From: Theropithecus gelada
Lineage: Eukaryota; Chordata; Mammalia; Primates; Cercopithecidae
Length of the DNA stretch: 64,000 bases
Direction: 5' to 3'
NCBI RefSeq assembly: GCF_003255815.1
Contig: NC_037683.1
Coordinates: 82,405,758 to 82,469,757, forward strand
This document shows positions 60,622 through 64,000 of this stretch, piece after piece. Both the position numbers and the translations under genes were made by a program. Below the pieces are notes generated by a model. It saw only the letters and a list, made by a program, of their open reading frames with translations. It was not told the origin of the DNA and ran no database searches. Each line of letters starts with the position of its first letter. Within the stretch, counting starts at the first letter, position 1.

Positions 60622-60920
60622 ATTATTTTTTTTTTGAGACAGCGTCTCGCTCTGTCGCCCAGGCTGGAGTGCAGTGGCGCGATCTCGGCTCACTGCAAGC
60701 TCCGCCTCTCAAGTTTACGCCATTCTCCCGCCTCAGCCTCCCGAGTAGCTGGGACTACAGGCGCCCGCCACCACGCCCAGCTAGTTTTTTGTATTTTTTT
60801 TAGTAGAGACAGGGTTCCACCGTGTTAGCCAGGATGGTCTTGATCTCCTGACCTCGTGATCCAACTCGTCTCGGCCTTCCAAAGTGCTGGGATTACAGGC
60901 TTGAGCCACCGTGCCCGGCC
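60622..60920 (-). mobile_element. AluY, probable Old World monkey type
   Basis: Antisense Alu ending ggcttgagccaccgtgcccggcc (the CTCAAGCC variant in reverse). The exact 12 bp duplication catttcgttatt is at 60610-60621 and 60921-60932. Confidence 0.96.
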
Positions 60921-61675
60921 CATTTCGTTATTTTTTAAGCCACAATGGACATTCACATACATATTCCTGCATACAGTTTATAGGTTCTTGAGGCCTAGGG
61001 AAGACTTTATGTCCTATATGAAACATTTCTTAATTAGAAAAGTTACACCTGTCCCTTCAGTAGTGCATGTAACCTTTACTAATCTCTCTTTGCTGAAAAT
61101 AATATCACAATGTTAAAATGAAATATTTTTAGTATCTGTTTTGGCTAAAGCCCAAAACAAAAGTAAATGTGAGACTGTAGCACTTGCAAAGGTCAAAACT
61201 GGTTTTTGAATGGCGGAAAAACAGCTCTACATCCCTCAGGTGACTACCCACCTGCAGCCTTTAAAAGAGGTTAGTGAGGCCAAGAAAAGAGTGGCAGTTA
61301 GAATGTGATCTTTAGAGAGAACTGTTGATCAGAGGTGTCTGTCCCCACCCAGGGGCACTTGAGAGGGCTTGATAAGGGTCCTTTGGAGGATGTGGCTCAT
61401 GCCTGAGATCCTGTGCTGGCAGAGCAAAGACAGTTTGCTGTTTGGAGTTGGCCTCTGCTACTCACTTCCTATCTTTTTTCTGTGTGTGTTTTTTTTTCTC
61501 TTTAGCACTTTTGGCCAACATAATACGTATTTTAAATATTTATCTCATTGTCTGTCTTCTTTAATACTATGTAAGTTCCATGAGGCACAAACTTTTAAAA
61601 TTTGATCTCTGTATTCTAGGTGCTAGGATCCATTCTAGGTGCAACGTGCATACACGGATACTCAATAACTATTTG

Positions 61676-62095
61676 CAGCTGCGAGCAGTAGCTCATGCCT
61701 GTAACGGCAGTGCATCACAGGCCTGTGTGGCTTGTTGCAAATTATGTGCAATTAGCCCTCAGACAGTCTGAATCGAGAGAACTGTGGCAAAACTTAATGG
61801 TGCAGAACATCAGCAGGCAGCCAGACTCTTAAACCCTTGGCCTTTGGGAGGATCACTTGAGCCCAGGAGTTTGACACCAGCCTTAGCAATATAGGGAGAC
61901 CTTATCTCTACCAAAAAAATTTTAAAAAGAAAAGCCAGGCATGGTGGCACATGCCTGTAGTCCCAGCTACTTGGGAGACTGAGGCAGGAGGATCACTTGA
62001 GCTCAGGAGTTCGAGGCTGCAGCAAGCCAAGATTGCAACACTGCACTCCAGCCTGGATGACAGAGCCAGACCCTGTCTCTAAAAAATACAAATTA
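61676..62095 (+). mobile_element. AluJ interrupted by a 115 bp foreign segment
   Basis: The Alu head 'gctgcgagcagtagctcatgcctgtaacggcag' (from about 61679) is cut near Alu base 40. After the insert the Alu resumes with 'cctttgggaggatcacttgagcccaggag' and runs to a degenerate A tail near 62090. Old J-type bases throughout. Confidence 0.88.
61722..61836 (+). repeat. 115 bp inserted copy of 59842-59956
   Basis: Same orientation as its source and gap-free, with 12 differences, half of them clustered in the last 30 bases. No A tail and no clear duplication. A short unmatched filler (tgcatcacagg) lies before it. Confidence 0.9.
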
Positions 62096-62129
62096 AATAA
62101 CTAAATATTTGCATCCTACATTCATTACC

Positions 62130-62290
62130 ATAAATCACTCCAACAACCCTACTTGTTCTGTATTATTATTCTCATTTTACATATGGGAAACTGGAGCTCT
62201 TACTCAGAAGGGTTAAGAAACTTATCCAATATCACCCACAACTAAGTCGAAGAGCCAGAATGGAAAGTCAGATTCATCTGATTCCAAAGC
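62130..62290 (-). mobile_element. MIR SINE
   Basis: 'ctcattttacatatgggaaactggagctcttactcagaagggttaagaaac' followed by 'gaagagccagaatgg': reverse MIR. Confidence 0.65.
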
Positions 62291-63275
62291 TTATGGTCTG
62301 CCTATTAATGCTTTCTCAGCTCAGGTGTTTGTTTCCTGAAAATGTATTCTCATCTTTTTTGGGTGCTAGATAATATCTAATCTAAGAGTTTTAGGGAAGT
62401 AACATGCCATTCTGTGCTCTGGTCTCACTTGGTAGATCCTGCATAATGAAGATAACAAATAGAAAGATTAATTGGTTATGCAGCTTACACTCAATACCAA
62501 GAAAATAATAATTTCAGATTATTCCGTGTACATTTAATGGTACTTTACTATATAAATGCCTGATTATTCATTTAGGGCTGTATATTTTCCCAAATTCTTT
62601 TATATGTGTAATTTCATTTAAATATTAAATTGTTGGAAGCTTAAGTAGCTTTATTATCATTGTTCAATATTAATATCCATTGTTTTAAATATGTTGTTTT
62701 GGAAAGCATATTTTGCTTACTTACTTTTCCTCAAAACTTCCTGTTCATTATTACTCTTCCCAAAAGAACAAAGATCTCCACAGCTCACACCAAACATCAT
62801 ATACCATATTTGTTTTTGTGGGTATTCTGTAATTATTTTGCAAGCTCCTAGGCAGGCACATTTGCCTGCACTACCTTGGTTTCAGCAATGACAAATATCT
62901 AAAATGTCAGCAGCAATGACTGTAAAAAAGGGTAGTTAATTGGAAAACAGAGTTCAGATCCTAACTCTGTTCAGCAACCATGTAACCCAGGCAAGCCGCT
63001 GCACCTCCCTGGGCCTCATCCTGGAAGTAGAGATGTTGGGCAGACACACAGGGAGGGGTGGTGCGCATGAGTGTAACAGGCTGGGTAGGATGCTCAAGAG
63101 CGAGGTGGGGACCCTGCAGCAATGCAGAGGACATGCTCAGTCTAAGGAAGGCAGCTGCGATCTCACTGCTACTCAGAAATGTAGGCTTACAGTTGGCCGC
63201 TCTTCTCATTTCTCAAAAGAAACTGGGTTTTTGTGGGAATTTCATTTTCCTTAATTTGACAATAATTCAAACTAA
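62291..63275. other. Intron or flank without recognised elements
   Basis: AT-rich to 62880, then more balanced. Overlapping frames at 62940-63254, 62961-63209 and 63058-63348 shadow each other and resemble no family. Confidence 0.4.
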
Positions 63276-63290
63276 AACAAATCTCTTCTT

Positions 63291-63583
63291 TTTTTTTTTT
63301 GGAGACAGAGTCTCACTCTGTCGCCCAGGCTGGAGTGCAATGACATGATCTCAGCTCACTGCAATCTCTGTCTTCCAGATTCAAGCGATTCTCCTGCCTC
63401 AGCCTCCCGAGTAGCTGGCATTACAGGCACCCACCACCACACCTGGCTAATTTTTGTATTTTTAGTAGAGACAGGGTTTTGCCATGTTGGCCAGGCTGGT
63501 CTTGAATTCCTGACCTCAGGTGATCCACCTGCCTCGGCCTCCCAAAGTGCTGGGATTACAGGCATGAGCCACCACACCTGGCC
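63291..63583 (-). mobile_element. AluS, full length
   Basis: Antisense Alu. Duplication aacaaatctcttctt (63276-63290) and aacagatctcttctt (63584-63598), one mismatch. Confidence 0.96.
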
Positions 63584-63829
63584 AACAGATCTCTTCTTCA
63601 AAACAGGTCTTCCAGCCAGACTGGGTTTGTGGGCCAGCAGTGTGTAACCTCTGGGCAGGACATCTCCAGGATGAAGGTGCTCTGGCCCATGCCTGTGCTA
63701 TACCAGCATGTGCCCTGGGACATTGCAGATGGCTCCCCCAGCCTCCATGGGCCTGCACTCAGTCTCTTCACCAGAGAACTCGAAATCTGAGAACCCAACT
63801 CTCCGTCATGTCATTGAGCCAAATACATG

Positions 63830-64000
63830 AGTCTGCTTTTCTGTCTCCATTGATTTGTCTGTTCTTACACATTTTGCATAAATGAAATTATGTAATATGT
63901 GGTCCTCTATGACTGGCATCTTTCACTTGGCATAATGTTTTCAAGGTTTCCTCATGTTGTTGCATATATCAGCGCTTTATTTTTATTACTGAATAATACT
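63830..64000 (-). mobile_element. L1M 3' end, runs off the window
   Basis: 'cataaatgaaattatgtaatatgtggtcctctatgactggcatctttcacttggcataatgttttcaagg' matches the same L1M 3' UTR segment as 2570-2650, in reverse. Cut by the window end. Confidence 0.75.

Noticed and set aside
1..64000. CRISPR array, operon, prophage or bacterial gene cluster
   Set aside because: No regularly spaced repeats, no ribosome-binding-site plus long-ORF pattern, and the repeat content is plainly primate.

Overview
This is vertebrate, specifically primate, nuclear DNA: AT-rich, dense with Alu elements, LINE-1, LINE-2 and MIR relics, and without bacterial-style gene packing. Several young Alu copies (20870-21204, 51840-52147, and in part 60622-60920) carry bases I associate with the AluY lineages of Old World monkeys: CTCAAGCCTG instead of CTCACGCCTG near the 5' end, and GAGATCCGGCCAC in the right arm. 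The best guess is therefore a cercopithecid monkey (macaque, baboon or vervet type) rather than human. This rests on remembered subfamily consensus, not on a search.

The only protein-coding sequence I can support is two internal exons of one plus-strand gene, at 10666-10821 and 19394-19538. Both have a good acceptor and donor, and they join in one open frame across an 8.6 kb intron. The encoded stretch is hydrophilic and rich in serine and acidic residues. I do not recognise the gene. On this reading the rest of the window is intron: part of an upstream intron (1-10665), the complete intron between the exons, and at least 44 kb of downstream intron or flank.

Layout: 1-4.2 kb holds old LINE-1 relics with Alu insertions. 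4.4-6.4 kb holds LINE-2 with two Alus. 6.8-8.8 kb holds older repeats, an Alu and a very short L1 3' tail. 10.1-11.3 kb is exon A between two inverted Alus. 11.7-12.3 kb has an antisense U6 pseudogene and an L1 relic. 13.1-17.9 kb is an MLT1-like LTR split by a 4.1 kb primate L1 carrying a nearly complete but broken ORF2. 19.4 kb is exon B. From 20 to 64 kb there are Alus, MIRs, MLT1-like LTRs, two HAL1-like relics (about 30.5-33.1 and 38.2-40.3 kb), a clean 1.4 kb L1 insertion (49.4-50.8 kb), and closely spaced Alu clusters at 51.5-52.5 and 60.2-60.9 kb.

The most unusual structures are a 115 bp piece of local sequence (59842-59956) copied into an AluJ 1.9 kb away (61722-61836), two Alus that used the same 15 bp target so that it now occurs three times (51825-52463), and a frame-neutral exon bracketed by inverted Alus. 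I found no CRISPR array, operon, complete protein gene or clearly new biological system.
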